NCBI GenBank assembly: GCA_025360045.1
Contig: JANYCY010000095.1
Coordinates: 169,988 to 233,987 of the forward strand
DNA length: 64,000 nucleotides
DNA from: Janthinobacterium sp.
Lineage (GTDB): Bacteria > Pseudomonadota > Gammaproteobacteria > Burkholderiales > Chitinibacteraceae
Direction of reading: 5' to 3'
Within the stretch, counting starts at the first letter, position 1; every line of letters begins with the position of its first letter. The notes under the pieces were generated by a model. It had not been told where the DNA came from. It did no database searches and was given only the letters and a program-made list of their open reading frames with translations. Below, piece by piece: positions 38,367-47,200 of the stretch. The position numbers were made by a program, and so were the translations under genes.

Positions 38367-39158
38367 TCATTTTTTATATGCAATAGCTGAATATGGTGAT
38401 GTTGCTTTAATCGATTCAATCACAACACCATCAGACAATCGTATAGCGGTAATAACATTATTTGCTAAGTAATTTCCTCGCAACACACCATCTTCATCAA
38501 TATCAATGTCATTAGAGGGTAGGTCGTTAATACGCTTCACTAATTTTGATACGCCTGATTTTGGATCGATTTCAACGACCGCATTGTTAGCCGCTGATAC
38601 ACCGATCAATTTTCCATTGGCATATTCCAGCCCATTAACCCGATCAATCTCACCAGTTAATGGAATATAACTAATCGTACTACCATCACTATTTAAATGC
38701 CAAAGGCCACTATTATAGCCATAGATAGTTCCATCATTGGCAACAGTAAATGCATTCATCCCTTTCGGCATCATTCCAATGACTTTGCATTTATTATTAA
38801 ATGGATCAAATTCATAAATTTCAGGATTCCCATTACCAGGAATCCCAATTAGGACATCATCAGGACGTTTATCCATATAGCCTATATCAGAACATCCATC
38901 CATTTTATTTGGTAAAATTCCACTAGTTTGGCCGTAGGCATACAACACGCCTAAATTAAATACAAGAAGCCCCGTTCCTGGACGTAGTGCTTTAGATGTT
39001 GGTGCAGGCGTTGGCGTTGGACTGACAACAGGAGGCAGTGTCGGCAACGATGAATTAGGAGCTAATGTCGGACTAATATTTGGCGAGGCACTATCCTCAC
39101 CACCACATCCACTTAATAGAGAAACAGCAACAACTAATAATCCCACTATTGCTTTCAT
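38367..39158 (-). CDS. Lipoprotein with beta-propeller-like repeats, unknown function
   Basis: A 263-residue protein. The signal peptide MKAIVGLLVVAVSLLSGCGG contains a lipobox (LLSGC), predicting lipidation at C18. A serine/threonine/proline-rich linker (~25-58) follows, then a domain of short strand repeats such as TVANDGTIYGYNSGLWHLNS, LEYANGKLIGVSAANNAVVE and DIDEDGVLRGNYLANN, reminiscent of a YVTN/SMP-30-like propeller. The codons are noticeably more AT-rich than in neighbouring genes, which may indicate acquisition. AAGGG lies ~11 bases before the ATG. Confidence 0.8.
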   Translation of the reverse strand: MKAIVGLLVVAVSLLSGCGGEDSASPNISPTLAPNSSLPTLPPVVSPTPTPAPTSKALRPGTGLLVFNLGVLYAYGQTSGILPNKMDGCSDIGYMDKRPDDVLIGIPGNGNPEIYEFDPFNNKCKVIGMMPKGMNAFTVANDGTIYGYNSGLWHLNSDGSTISYIPLTGEIDRVNGLEYANGKLIGVSAANNAVVEIDPKSGVSKLVKRINDLPSNDIDIDEDGVLRGNYLANNVITAIRLSDGVVIESIKATSPYSAIAYKK

Positions 39159-39501
39159 ATGAAAAACACCCTTTTAAGTTTAGTTAAAATATTTATTACA
39201 AATTAATTTAAAGTAATTTATTAAAAACAAACTACGGGTAAGCTTACTACAACTGTTTTTTTAAATTAAGCCAAATGAAAATAAATGCCAAATATAGCCT
39301 TTTTGTGTTGCTAATTTTCCTCACGACATATCTTTATGAGTTGTTGTCTTAAACAACCAACGAAAATGCTCGACTCAAGCAAAACGTATATAAGCGCATT
39401 GAGCCATTACCCCACGTAAATCCTCCCCCCAAACCACGCCAAGTTTTAGCTTCGCCCCGCACACGGGTACAATCCTCCTTTTGCTGCACATAAGATTTGC
39501 C
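39159..39501. other. Divergent promoter region between the lipoprotein gene and recQ
   Basis: About 340 bases, AT-rich on the left half. No hairpin with a T-run, RNA gene or repeat was recognised. Confidence 0.35.
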
Positions 39502-41286
39502 ATGTCCCCCCATTCAGTCCTTGAACACGTCTTTGGTTACCGCAGTTTTCGCGGTGAGCAGGAAACCATTGTTAGCCATGTGGCAGGGGGTGGGGATGCG
39601 CTGGTTTTGATGCCTACTGGCGGGGGAAAATCGTTGTGTTATCAAATCCCCGCCTTGCTCAGGGATGGTTGCGGCGTGGTGGTTTCCCCCTTGATTGCGT
39701 TGATGCAAGATCAGGTGGATGCCTTAAAAGAGCTGGGTGTTGCGGCAGCTTATTTGAATTCAAGCTTAAATCAGGAAGAGGCGCGTGATGTAGAAAACGC
39801 GTTTATCAATGGTCAGCTCAAGATGCTGTATGTGGCGCCAGAGCGGCTGGTGACGCCGCGCTTTATGGCGCTGCTGAAACGGGCGCATATTGGCCTGTTT
39901 GCCATTGATGAGGCGCATTGCGTTTCGCAGTGGGGCCATGATTTTAGGCCGGAATACCTAGCGCTATCTCTCCTCGCCGATGAATTCCCAGGTATTCCGC
40001 GCATTGCCCTCACCGCCACGGCAGATCATGCCACGCGCACCGAGATGATAGAGCGGCTGCGCTTAGAGGACGCGCAGAAGTTTGTTTCTAGCTTCGATCG
40101 GCCCAATTTGCGCTACGCCATGGTCGAGAAAAAAAACGCCCGCGATCAGCTGCTCACCTTTATCCGCCGCGAACACGAGGGCGATTCGGGCATTGTGTAT
40201 TGCCTGAGCCGCAAAAAAGTAGAAGACACCGCCGCATGGCTTAGAAGCAAGGAGATCAACGCCCTTCCCTACCATGCTGGGCTGGATGTGAGTGTGCGGA
40301 CCAAAAATCAGCAGCAGTTCATTAGACAAGAAGGCGTGGTGATGGTGGCGACGATTGCCTTTGGCATGGGTATCGACAAGCCCGATGTACGCTTTGTGGC
40401 CCACCTTGATTTACCCAAAAGCATAGAAAACTATTATCAGGAAACCGGCCGTGCGGGCCGTGATGGCTTGCCTGCCAACACTTGGCTCGCTTTCGGCCTG
40501 CAAGATTTAATTTTGCTCAATAGCATGATTGATAACTCTGGCTCGCCCGATATGCAAAAGCTGGTGGAGCGGCGCAAACTCGACGCCATGCTGGGCTTGG
40601 TCGAAGCCACGGCCTGCCGCCGCCAAACGCTGCTCGGCTATTTTGGCGAAGAAAGCCAGCCCTGCGGCAATTGCGATAATTGCATTAACCCGCCCAAACT
40701 GGTGGAAATGACCGAGGCGGCCAGAAAAGCGCTGTCGTGTATTTTTAGAACCGGCAATCGCTTTGGTGTAGGGCATCTGGTGGATATTTTGCAGGGCAAA
40801 GCCACGCCCAAGGTAAAAGAGCATTTTCATGACCGCATCACCACCTTTGGCATCGGCAAAGATGTGGACGAATCCGGCTGGCGTGCGGTGTTTCGCCAGC
40901 TACTGGCCCGTGGTGCAGTCCGCCTGAATGAATCCGGCCATGGCGGGCTGGAGCTGACCGATGCAGCGCGGCCCTTACTCAAGGGTGAAACGTCGCTGTT
41001 TTTGCGCGAGCGAACCGAGAAATTTAATTACAAGGGCGAAAAAGGCAGCGACTTTATTACCAGTTCCGATCAAGCCCTGTGGCAAGCCCTGCGCCGCCGC
41101 CGCAAAGAATTGGCCGACGAGCAAAATGTGCCCGCCTATATTATCTTTGGCGATGCTACGCTCAAAGAAATGGTGAGATTACGCCCAGGGGATCATTACG
41201 AAATGTCCCGCGTTTCGGGGATTGGCGATAGAAAGCTGGAAAAATACGGCGATGACTTTTTGAAAGTGATTGCGGAGAATCACTAA
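39502..41286 (+). CDS. recQ: ATP-dependent DNA helicase RecQ
   Basis: A 594-residue 3'-5' helicase used in recombination and fork repair. Helicase motifs: FRGEQETIVSHV (motif 0), LMPTGGGKSLCYQIPALL (I), AIDEAHCVSQWGHDFRPEY (II), ALTATAD (III), GIVYCLSRKKVE (IV), VVMVATIAFGMGIDKPDVRF (V) and QETGRAGRDG (VI). A four-cysteine zinc module follows (ATACRRQTLLGYF, CGNCDNC), then the RQC winged helix and a C-terminal HRDC domain (DQALWQALRRRRKELADEQN). The ATG at 39502 is preferred over a TTG seven codons earlier. The stop lies one base before the next gene's start. Confidence 0.97.
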   Translation: MSPHSVLEHVFGYRSFRGEQETIVSHVAGGGDALVLMPTGGGKSLCYQIPALLRDGCGVVVSPLIALMQDQVDALKELGVAAAYLNSSLNQEEARDVENAFINGQLKMLYVAPERLVTPRFMALLKRAHIGLFAIDEAHCVSQWGHDFRPEYLALSLLADEFPGIPRIALTATADHATRTEMIERLRLEDAQKFVSSFDRPNLRYAMVEKKNARDQLLTFIRREHEGDSGIVYCLSRKKVEDTAAWLRSKEINALPYHAGLDVSVRTKNQQQFIRQEGVVMVATIAFGMGIDKPDVRFVAHLDLPKSIENYYQETGRAGRDGLPANTWLAFGLQDLILLNSMIDNSGSPDMQKLVERRKLDAMLGLVEATACRRQTLLGYFGEESQPCGNCDNCINPPKLVEMTEAARKALSCIFRTGNRFGVGHLVDILQGKATPKVKEHFHDRITTFGIGKDVDESGWRAVFRQLLARGAVRLNESGHGGLELTDAARPLLKGETSLFLRERTEKFNYKGEKGSDFITSSDQALWQALRRRRKELADEQNVPAYIIFGDATLKEMVRLRPGDHYEMSRVSGIGDRKLEKYGDDFLKVIAENH

Positions 41287-41287
41287 G

Positions 41288-41608
41288 ATGAAATATCTAT
41301 ATCTGATTACGCTACTCGCCAGCATGGTAGCCCATGCGGATTCGATGCGTTGTGAGCAAAGCTTGGTTAGCAGCGGCGATCCATTATTTATGGCGGAAGA
41401 AAAATGCGGCCCACCCAGCGATAAAAGGGAATATAGCGAGCCACTGACTTATCGCAACAAATACGGCAGAATCATTGTTGATCCCACTCGAGCCTCAATT
41501 CAACGCCAAATATGGACTTATAACTTTGGCCCCAATCGTTTAATGGTGCGCATTCACGCCACCAATAATAAAATTGAGCAAATAGAAACCTTGGGATATG
41601 GCAAATAA
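41288..41608 (+). CDS. DUF2845-type small secreted protein
   Basis: A 106-residue protein with a signal peptide (MKYLYLITLLASMVAHA) and the pattern MRCEQSLVSSGDPLFMAEEKCGPPSDKREY, whose two cysteines, GD and CGPP match the DUF2845 family of small periplasmic proteins of unknown function. The ATG lies one base after the recQ stop, with GGAG in the recQ 3' end, suggesting coupled translation. A MITE-like element follows 33 bases downstream. Confidence 0.82.
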   Translation: MKYLYLITLLASMVAHADSMRCEQSLVSSGDPLFMAEEKCGPPSDKREYSEPLTYRNKYGRIIVDPTRASIQRQIWTYNFGPNRLMVRIHATNNKIEQIETLGYGK

Positions 41609-41641
41609 AAAAAGCCTAATAATGGGGTGGCTATTCTAGCC

Positions 41642-41801
41642 CAATCCTATCAACTTAAGCTTATTGCATTGGGTGAGTTGGCATTTATTTATAGGGTGTA
41701 CAACGACGTAGTCGTTGCGCACCAAGGGCGGTGCGCAAGAAAAACGACTTGCACACCCTATATAAAACCAACCATGTTTTGACCTTAAGTTGATAGAATT
41801 G
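41642..41801. mobile_element. MITE-like element B (same ends as element A, different interior)
   Basis: A 160-base element with 18-base ends CAATCCTATCAACTTAAG (41642-41659) and its complement at 41784-41801 with one mismatch. Perfect 10-base target duplications TATTCTAGCC flank it (41632-41641, 41802-41811). The interior is another palindrome with arms TATAGGGTGTACAAC and TTGCACACCCTATA, a sequence that recurs at 63905-63985. No open frame. Confidence 0.9.
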
Positions 41802-41909
41802 TATTCTAGCCCCCCTAGCACCTTAGTTTTCGCCATCCCAAGCCTTATCCAGCCCGCTTACGCGCCCAACTCAGCCCATCATCTGGCGTACTTCGAAGCA
41901 AAATCACGC

Positions 41910-42722
41910 TTAAAGATTGACCCGCTCAATCTTATTTAAACTGCGCCCTAAAAAGCGCTCGCCTACGCTTTGGAATTTAACGGGTACATCCGTCACATAA
42001 AAACGGTACTCCGGTGGCTGATGCGATGGATTGGCCATGCCAGAAGATTGCAGCAAATCCGCCGCTTGATCGGCAATGGATAAGGCCGAATCCACCAATT
42101 TCATTCGGCCACCGACCACATCTAAAAGCAGCGGCTTAATCAATGGATAGTGGGTACAGCCCAGAACCAGTGTGTCGATTTTCTCTACAAAAACAGGCTT
42201 TAAATATTCCTGCGCCGTGAGTTTGGTGACCGGATGATCCAGCCAGCCCTCTTCTACCAGTGGCACAAACAGCGGACAGGCTTGCGAATACACACGGTAG
42301 CCGGGATTGAGCTGATGAATCGCGCGGGCATAAGCGTTGGAATTAATCGTGGCCGGCGTGCCAATCACACCAATACCGCCGGTCCAACTGACTTCCACCG
42401 CATGGCGAGCGCCGGCTTCAATCACGTCGAGCACCGGCACATTGGCGCTAGCCCGCACCAAATCTGCCGCCACCGCGGCCATGGTATTACAAGCAATAAT
42501 CAGCATTTTTACCTGCTGATTTTGCAGAAACTGGGCGATTTCCTGTGTGAAATGGGCGATGGTATCCACCGATTTCACCCCATAGGGCACGCGGGCGGTA
42601 TCGCCAAAATAAATGATATTTTCAAACGGCAGTCTGTCCATCAAAGCGCGCACTACGGTTAAACCGCCTACGCCAGAATCGAACACACCAATTGGATGAG
42701 AAGGAAGAGATGGATTTTGCAT
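41910..42722 (-). CDS. murI: Glutamate racemase
   Basis: A 270-residue cofactor-independent racemase that makes D-glutamate for peptidoglycan. Hallmarks: PIGVFDSGVGGLTVVRAL, YFGDTARVPYG, first catalytic cysteine in MLIIACNTMAA (near 78) and second in LVLGCTHYPLI (near 190). The length is normal. The ribosome site before the ATG is weak. The gene stands alone between element B and a copy of the dispersed repeat. Confidence 0.97.
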   Translation of the reverse strand: MQNPSLPSHPIGVFDSGVGGLTVVRALMDRLPFENIIYFGDTARVPYGVKSVDTIAHFTQEIAQFLQNQQVKMLIIACNTMAAVAADLVRASANVPVLDVIEAGARHAVEVSWTGGIGVIGTPATINSNAYARAIHQLNPGYRVYSQACPLFVPLVEEGWLDHPVTKLTAQEYLKPVFVEKIDTLVLGCTHYPLIKPLLLDVVGGRMKLVDSALSIADQAADLLQSSGMANPSHQPPEYRFYVTDVPVKFQSVGERFLGRSLNKIERVNL

Positions 42723-42874
42723 GGGATGGCATTTTACGCCGGAGCACCGGTCAGGGCGAGCTAGAAGTTCGCTAATGCGGGTTTATATCAAATATTTTTA
42801 ATAAAAAAGCCGGAACGAGCTGCTACAAAGCGACGGGTTTCACCCCATATGCGCTAACCAAAGTCAAAAAGATC

Positions 42875-43102
42875 TTTTTAGTGCCTTCGGCACGTTGATT
42901 TTGGGGCGGTTAGCCACCGCGGGGCCTTCCTTTCTTGCTTCGCCAAGAAACGAAGCCAAAGAAGGCGACCCCACGAAACACGAAAGCCCCTGCGCTGCGG
43001 ACAATCGAGTCGGCGGCGGGCGGGATTGGCTCGCTGCCTCGCCCCCAAGCGACCCCCCGCCCCGCTTGTTCCTCGCTCCGGCGTGTTTCAAGGGGACTTT
43101 AA
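42875..43102 (-). repeat. Dispersed ~235-base repeat, copy 3 (reverse orientation)
   Basis: It begins with CTTTTTAGTGCCTTCGGCAC, the complement of the end of copies 1 and 2, and ends near GGCGTGTTTCAAGGGGACTT. Very similar to copy 2, including a shared GCTTAGCGCAYATGG word just outside. Open frames across it are incidental. Confidence 0.85.
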
Positions 43103-43199
43103 AAAGCCCTATGCAAAGAGCGTGGCTGTTATGGTTTTCGCTGTTTGCTATTGAAAAAAACAATTTGCTTAGCGCATATGGAGTTGCACCTACCCTCTA

Positions 43200-44135
43200 T
43201 TACTCTTCGCTATCGCACATCAAGGCAGCTTGGACTACTTTTCGGCTGAGATGCGGGGCGAATAGTTCGATGAAGTCGTAAGCATAGCCACGTAAATAGG
43301 CGTCTTTGCGGATGCCGATGCGGGTGGTGGAGTTAGCAAATAAGTGCGAGGCATCAATGGCAACCAGCTGCTGATCGCGCTCTGCTTCAAAGGCCATGGT
43401 GGCGAGAATGCCGATGCCTAGTTCAAGGCCCACATAGGTTTTGATCACGTCTGAATCGATGGCGGTGAGCACCACATTTGGCGTGAGGCCGCGCGACTCA
43501 AAGGCTTGGTTAATTTTATTACGGCCAGCAAAGGCAAAGTCGTAAGTAATCAGCGGCCAAGCCGCGACGTCCTCCAAGGTAATCAGCTGATCCAGCTGGG
43601 TGAGTGGATGGCCTACTGGCACCACAATGCTGCGATTCCAATCGTAGCAAGATAGCATGGCTAGCTCGGAATAATGATCGATCCCTTCGGTGGCAATCGC
43701 AATATCGGCTTCACCTTCAACCACCATTTCACTGATCTGTGTTGGGCTGCCTTGTTTGAGCGACAAGCGCACTTTAGGGTAGCGCAGCATAAAATTATGG
43801 ATGGTGGGCGGCAGGGCGTAGCGCGCTTGGGTGTGCGTGGTGGCGATGGTGAGGCTACCGCCTTCCACATTCACAAAGTCTTCACCGATGCGTTTTAAAT
43901 TTTGCGCCTGCATCAGCATGCGCTCAGAAATGCGTAAGATTTCCTTGCCAGGCGCGGTCACATCGACCACGCGCTTGCCGTTGCGAATAAAAATTTGTAC
44001 GCCTAGCTCATCTTCTAAGAGGCGAATTTGCTTGGAAATGCCGGGTTGAGAGGTATGGAGTTTTTCGGCAGCTTCAGAGACATTGAGGCCTTGTTTCGCC
44101 ACTTCCACTAAATAGCGCAGCTGTTGCAACTTCAT
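43200..44135 (-). CDS. cysB: LysR-family sulfur regulator CysB
   Basis: A 311-residue transcription factor. The N-terminal winged helix-turn-helix MKLQQLRYLVEVAKQGLNVS with EKLHTSQPGISKQIRLLEDE is characteristic of CysB/Cbl; the C-terminal effector domain has IATTHTQARYALPP, which lines the acetylserine/sulfate site. It is expected to activate sulfate-assimilation genes when sulfur is short. AAGGA lies eight bases before the ATG. It diverges from the TauE/SafE-cysH pair across ~120 bases, where its operator should lie. Confidence 0.92.
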   Translation of the reverse strand: MKLQQLRYLVEVAKQGLNVSEAAEKLHTSQPGISKQIRLLEDELGVQIFIRNGKRVVDVTAPGKEILRISERMLMQAQNLKRIGEDFVNVEGGSLTIATTHTQARYALPPTIHNFMLRYPKVRLSLKQGSPTQISEMVVEGEADIAIATEGIDHYSELAMLSCYDWNRSIVVPVGHPLTQLDQLITLEDVAAWPLITYDFAFAGRNKINQAFESRGLTPNVVLTAIDSDVIKTYVGLELGIGILATMAFEAERDQQLVAIDASHLFANSTTRIGIRKDAYLRGYAYDFIELFAPHLSRKVVQAALMCDSEE

Positions 44136-44257
44136 GGCAAATCCTTTCGCAGAAATTATCTAATAACCCATTCGTATAAAATCTTAACATATTCGTCTAT
44201 GGAATTATAAAACGAGTTGTTATGCTGGCAAACTAATTCAAGTGATCAGGCTGCATT

Positions 44258-45034
44258 ATGGAAATCGGATATATCGTCGCGGGCTTGCTGGTGGGGTTTA
44301 TTGTTGGCATGACCGGTGTGGGCGGCGGCTCCCTCATGACGCCGATTTTGCTCTGGTTTGGGGTCAGCCCCGCTACAGCCGTGGGGACCGACCTGCTCTA
44401 TGCCGCTATTACCAAGGGCAGTGGTATTTTTGTTCATCATAAAAAGAACAATATCGATTGGAAGATCACCGGTTGGCTGGCCGCAGGCAGCGTACCTGCC
44501 GCACTACTCACTTTGTTGGTGTTGCATAATTTGCACTCTGATTTAACGGTCGTCAATGCGCTGATTAAGCAGGCGCTGGGTATTGCGCTCTTACTTACGG
44601 CGGTGGCGATTATTTTTAAGCCTCAATTGCTGAAATGGGGCCAGCGCCATGCTTCATCGTGGTTTCATTTACCGCCGGGTAAGCTCAATACAATGACCCT
44701 ATTGGTAGGGGTGTTTTTAGGGGTGATTGTGACCCTCACATCGATTGGGGCAGGGGCGCTAGGTACAGTAGCTTTATTTTTACTCTACCCGCTGATTCCT
44801 ACTTCGCGCTTAGTAGGCACAGAGATTGCGCATGCTGTGCCTTTAACGTTGGTGGCGGGCTTAGGGCATGCGGGGCTGGGTAATATCGATTGGCATCTGC
44901 TGATGTATTTATTAATGGGCTCTTTGCCGGGGATTTATTTCGGTAGCCACTTAACAGGCCGAGTTCCGGAGTCGGTGCTGCGTCCCTGTTTGGCGGTGAT
45001 GTTGGCCATGATTGGCAGTAAGCTGGTATTTTGA
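44258..45034 (+). CDS. TauE/SafE-family sulfur-compound permease
   Basis: A 258-residue inner-membrane protein with about eight hydrophobic helices. It has the family repeat motifs GLLVGFIVGMTGVGGGSLMT near the N-terminus and GVIVTLTSIGAGALGTVALF in the second half, followed by GTEIAHAVPLTLVAGLGHAG. The family moves sulfite, sulfate, sulfoacetate or related anions. Between cysB and cysH (18-base gap to the latter), sulfate uptake or sulfite handling is the likely role, but direction and substrate are inferred. Confidence 0.88.
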   Translation: MEIGYIVAGLLVGFIVGMTGVGGGSLMTPILLWFGVSPATAVGTDLLYAAITKGSGIFVHHKKNNIDWKITGWLAAGSVPAALLTLLVLHNLHSDLTVVNALIKQALGIALLLTAVAIIFKPQLLKWGQRHASSWFHLPPGKLNTMTLLVGVFLGVIVTLTSIGAGALGTVALFLLYPLIPTSRLVGTEIAHAVPLTLVAGLGHAGLGNIDWHLLMYLLMGSLPGIYFGSHLTGRVPESVLRPCLAVMLAMIGSKLVF

Positions 45035-45052
45035 GTTTAAGGAGCAAGAAGA

Positions 45053-45736
45053 ATGAGCTTTGAAGAAAAACTAAGCGATACCATCGCGCTGCTGCATAAA
45101 ATTGCCGCTGAATACAGCCCCGCTGTATTTGCTAATTCTTTTGGCGCAGAAGATATGGTGATTACGGATTTAATCGCTAAGCAACAAGTGGGCATTGAAA
45201 TATTTAGTTTGGATACCGGCCGCCTGCCTGCGCAAACCTATGCCCTGATGCAAAAATCGGCTGAGCAATATCCAAGCCACCCCATCAAGGTGTTTTTTCC
45301 ACAAACCGCAGCCACAGAAAGCTTTGTGAATCAGCATGGCATTAATGCTTTTTATGAATCGATTGAGCTGCGTAAATCCTGTTGCCAGATTCGCAAAATA
45401 GAGCCTTTACGTCGTGCATTGGCAGGGAAAAAAGCGTGGGTAACGGGATTACGCCGTGAGCAATCGCCAACGCGCACTGATTTGGGTAATCAAGAATTTG
45501 ATAGCGGCAATGGCTTAGAAAAATTTAACCCGCTGATCGAATGGACAGAAAAAGAAGTCTGGGCGTATCTGCGTGGCAACGATGTACCTTACAACGCGCT
45601 ACATGATCAGCATTATCCATCGATAGGTTGCGAGCCCTGTACGCGCGCGATTTCGATGGGCGAAGATGTGCGAGCAGGGCGCTGGTGGTGGGAAGATCCA
45701 GACCATAAAGAATGCGGTTTGCATGTGAAAAAATAG
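45053..45736 (+). CDS. cysH: Adenylyl-sulfate (APS) reductase, CysH family with iron-sulfur cysteines
   Basis: A 227-residue reductase that converts activated sulfate to sulfite using thioredoxin. Motifs: VFANSFGAEDMVITDLI, FSLDTGRLPAQTY, the cysteine pair in LRKSCCQIRKIEPL, VTGLRREQSPTR, the second pair in IGCEPCTRAI, and the active-site cysteine in HKECGLHVKK. The CC...CxxC set binds a 4Fe-4S cluster, marking APS rather than PAPS preference. GGAG lies just upstream. It is expressed with the permease and ends at a terminator at ~45.9 kb. Confidence 0.95.
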   Translation: MSFEEKLSDTIALLHKIAAEYSPAVFANSFGAEDMVITDLIAKQQVGIEIFSLDTGRLPAQTYALMQKSAEQYPSHPIKVFFPQTAATESFVNQHGINAFYESIELRKSCCQIRKIEPLRRALAGKKAWVTGLRREQSPTRTDLGNQEFDSGNGLEKFNPLIEWTEKEVWAYLRGNDVPYNALHDQHYPSIGCEPCTRAISMGEDVRAGRWWWEDPDHKECGLHVKK

Positions 45737-45761
45737 CAATGGCTCAAGCTATCTGAAAAAG

Positions 45762-45820
45762 AACCCAAATCTTGAACCACAGAGAGCACAGAGGACACGG
45801 AGTTTCACGGAGAAAACCAA
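45762..45820 (+). repeat. CACAGAG-type intergenic repeat, copy 3
   Basis: It runs AACCCAAATCTTGAACCACA, then GAGAGCACAGAGGACACGG and AGTTTCACGGAGAAAACC. This is the clearest copy of the five. Confidence 0.8.
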
Positions 45821-45902
45821 GAGAAATAATCGGTTTTGCTCCTACCTTTCGTGGCAAGCCAAGTTGTTTTGAGCTCAGCTGAGTCGATGCAAAAGTTAAG
45901 CC

Positions 45903-45930
45903 AATACCCGCCTGTGCGGGTATTTTTTTA
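45903..45930 (+). terminator. Intrinsic terminator after cysH
   Basis: The stem AATACCCGC / GCGGGTATT with a CTGT loop and a run of seven T. It lies ~170 bases past cysH, with a repeat copy in between. Confidence 0.85.
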
Positions 45931-46192
45931 CCGAGACTTCGCGAGTTTGCTGTTTAAGTTTTAAGCAAGGGTGTCTATATAATCAGCTATATCTTGAAAG
46001 GATGATTGGCCTAGCGCTTATTGCGCTGCGTGCTGTGGACAAATGTTTACGCTTAATCGATCAACGGCCCATTCGTGCGTCGATTCCATTGACATGGTTT
46101 GGTCGTCTCGCTAGATTGGTACGGTACATAAGCAATTGCTATGTGCTTTTCTGCACATCATCAGCCGAATTTCACGGTTTGTACGATGTTAA

Positions 46193-46224
46193 ATTGGTAT
46201 TAGATATTGTTTTAATTGGTATTA
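46193..46224 (+). promoter_or_regulatory. Candidate GntR operator: two direct ATTGGTATTA half-sites
   Basis: ATTGGTATTA occurs at 46193-46202 and again at 46215-46224, 22 bases apart (about two helical turns), within 35-65 bases of the kinase start. A related AGTGGTATCA lies in reverse at 48370-48379 before the binding-protein genes. They are plausible sites for the adjacent GntR protein, but binding is inferred. Confidence 0.5.
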
Positions 46225-46257
46225 AAATCAAACCATAACAAGATGAAGAGACCTCAA

Positions 46258-47133
46258 ATGAGCAAAATTCAATATTTAATCGGTGTGGATGGTGGTGGTA
46301 CAGGTACCCGTATTTGTATCGCAGGCTTAGATGGCGTTGAGATGATTCGCAGCGATGGCGGGGCGTCTGCTTTGGGTCAGGGAATTGATAAAGCATGGCT
46401 TAATATTAGCCTAGCAATTAAGGCCGGTTTTACCGCGCTGGGTATTGATCCGCCCGATTTTGCGCAATGCGCCGTGGGCCTAGGGATGTCGGGTGTGCAT
46501 AACCCCGTGTGGGCCGAAGAATTTAAGCAAAAGAATCTGGGCTTTGCAAAAATCGTCGTTGAAACCGATGGCTTTTCGACCCTGCTAGGCGCGACCAATG
46601 GCCAGCATGGCGGGATTATTGCGATTGGAACAGGCTCGATTGGTGAGGCATGGTTGCCAGATGGTCAGCGTTTAGAAGTGGGCGGCTGGGGCTTTCCTAC
46701 TTCGGACGAAGGAAGTGGCGCATTTTTGGGTCTGAAAGCGATTAACCATGTGCAACGCGTGATCGATGGGCGTCGCCCGCTGACTGATTTTGGCCGCAAA
46801 TTGCTGTCGATTACTGGCCAGACTAAGACAGAGATTTTTAACTGGATGGGGCAAATGAAGCAGGGCGAGTGCGCTTCCTTGTCTCCGGTGGTGATGGAAT
46901 TTGCGGGTACAGATCAATATGCCCGTGCTTTCTTGCAAGACGCAGGTCAAGAAATTGAGGTGATTGGTAAGGCTTTACGGGCGAACAACCCTGATTTGCC
47001 TCTGGCAATCTGTGGTGGTGGTTTGTCTGAAGCCTTACGGCCCTTTATTCCTGCTGAATTCTTAGCCAGCACGATCCGAGCGCAAAAAGACTCCTGCGCC
47101 GGTGCTTTGATTTTGATTTATCAAGCGATCTAA
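46258..47133 (+). CDS. BadF/BadG-type N-acetylglucosamine/glucosamine kinase
   Basis: A 291-residue ASKHA-fold kinase. Phosphate-1 motif YLIGVDGGGTGTRICIAG, a central GGIIAIGTGSIGEAWLPDG, WGFPTSDEGSGAFLGLKAI and the adenosine motif LAICGGGLSEALRPF are present. Homologues such as Vibrio GspK phosphorylate glucosamine or GlcNAc. The ATG at 46258 follows AAGAG; an earlier ATG at 46243 is in frame. It begins the amino-sugar locus with the GntR regulator and the ABC importer downstream, consistent with phosphorylating sugar imported by that transporter. The precise sugar is inferred. Confidence 0.88.
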   Translation: MSKIQYLIGVDGGGTGTRICIAGLDGVEMIRSDGGASALGQGIDKAWLNISLAIKAGFTALGIDPPDFAQCAVGLGMSGVHNPVWAEEFKQKNLGFAKIVVETDGFSTLLGATNGQHGGIIAIGTGSIGEAWLPDGQRLEVGGWGFPTSDEGSGAFLGLKAINHVQRVIDGRRPLTDFGRKLLSITGQTKTEIFNWMGQMKQGECASLSPVVMEFAGTDQYARAFLQDAGQEIEVIGKALRANNPDLPLAICGGGLSEALRPFIPAEFLASTIRAQKDSCAGALILIYQAI

Positions 47134-47200
47134 CATCTCTGATGTTATGTCGCCTTTTATAAAACGTGAAGAAAACAGCTTTGATTCAGAGGATAAAGCG

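Noticed and set aside
42864..43163. Open frame of ~99 codons across the dispersed repeat (and similar frames at 28.46-28.71 kb)
   Set aside because: It lies wholly in the four-copy repeat, the frame is not kept open in copies 1 and 4, and there is no ribosome site.
46002..46238. 78-codon plus-strand frame upstream of the sugar kinase
   Set aside because: No recognisable domain; it overlaps the candidate operator and promoter of the kinase gene.
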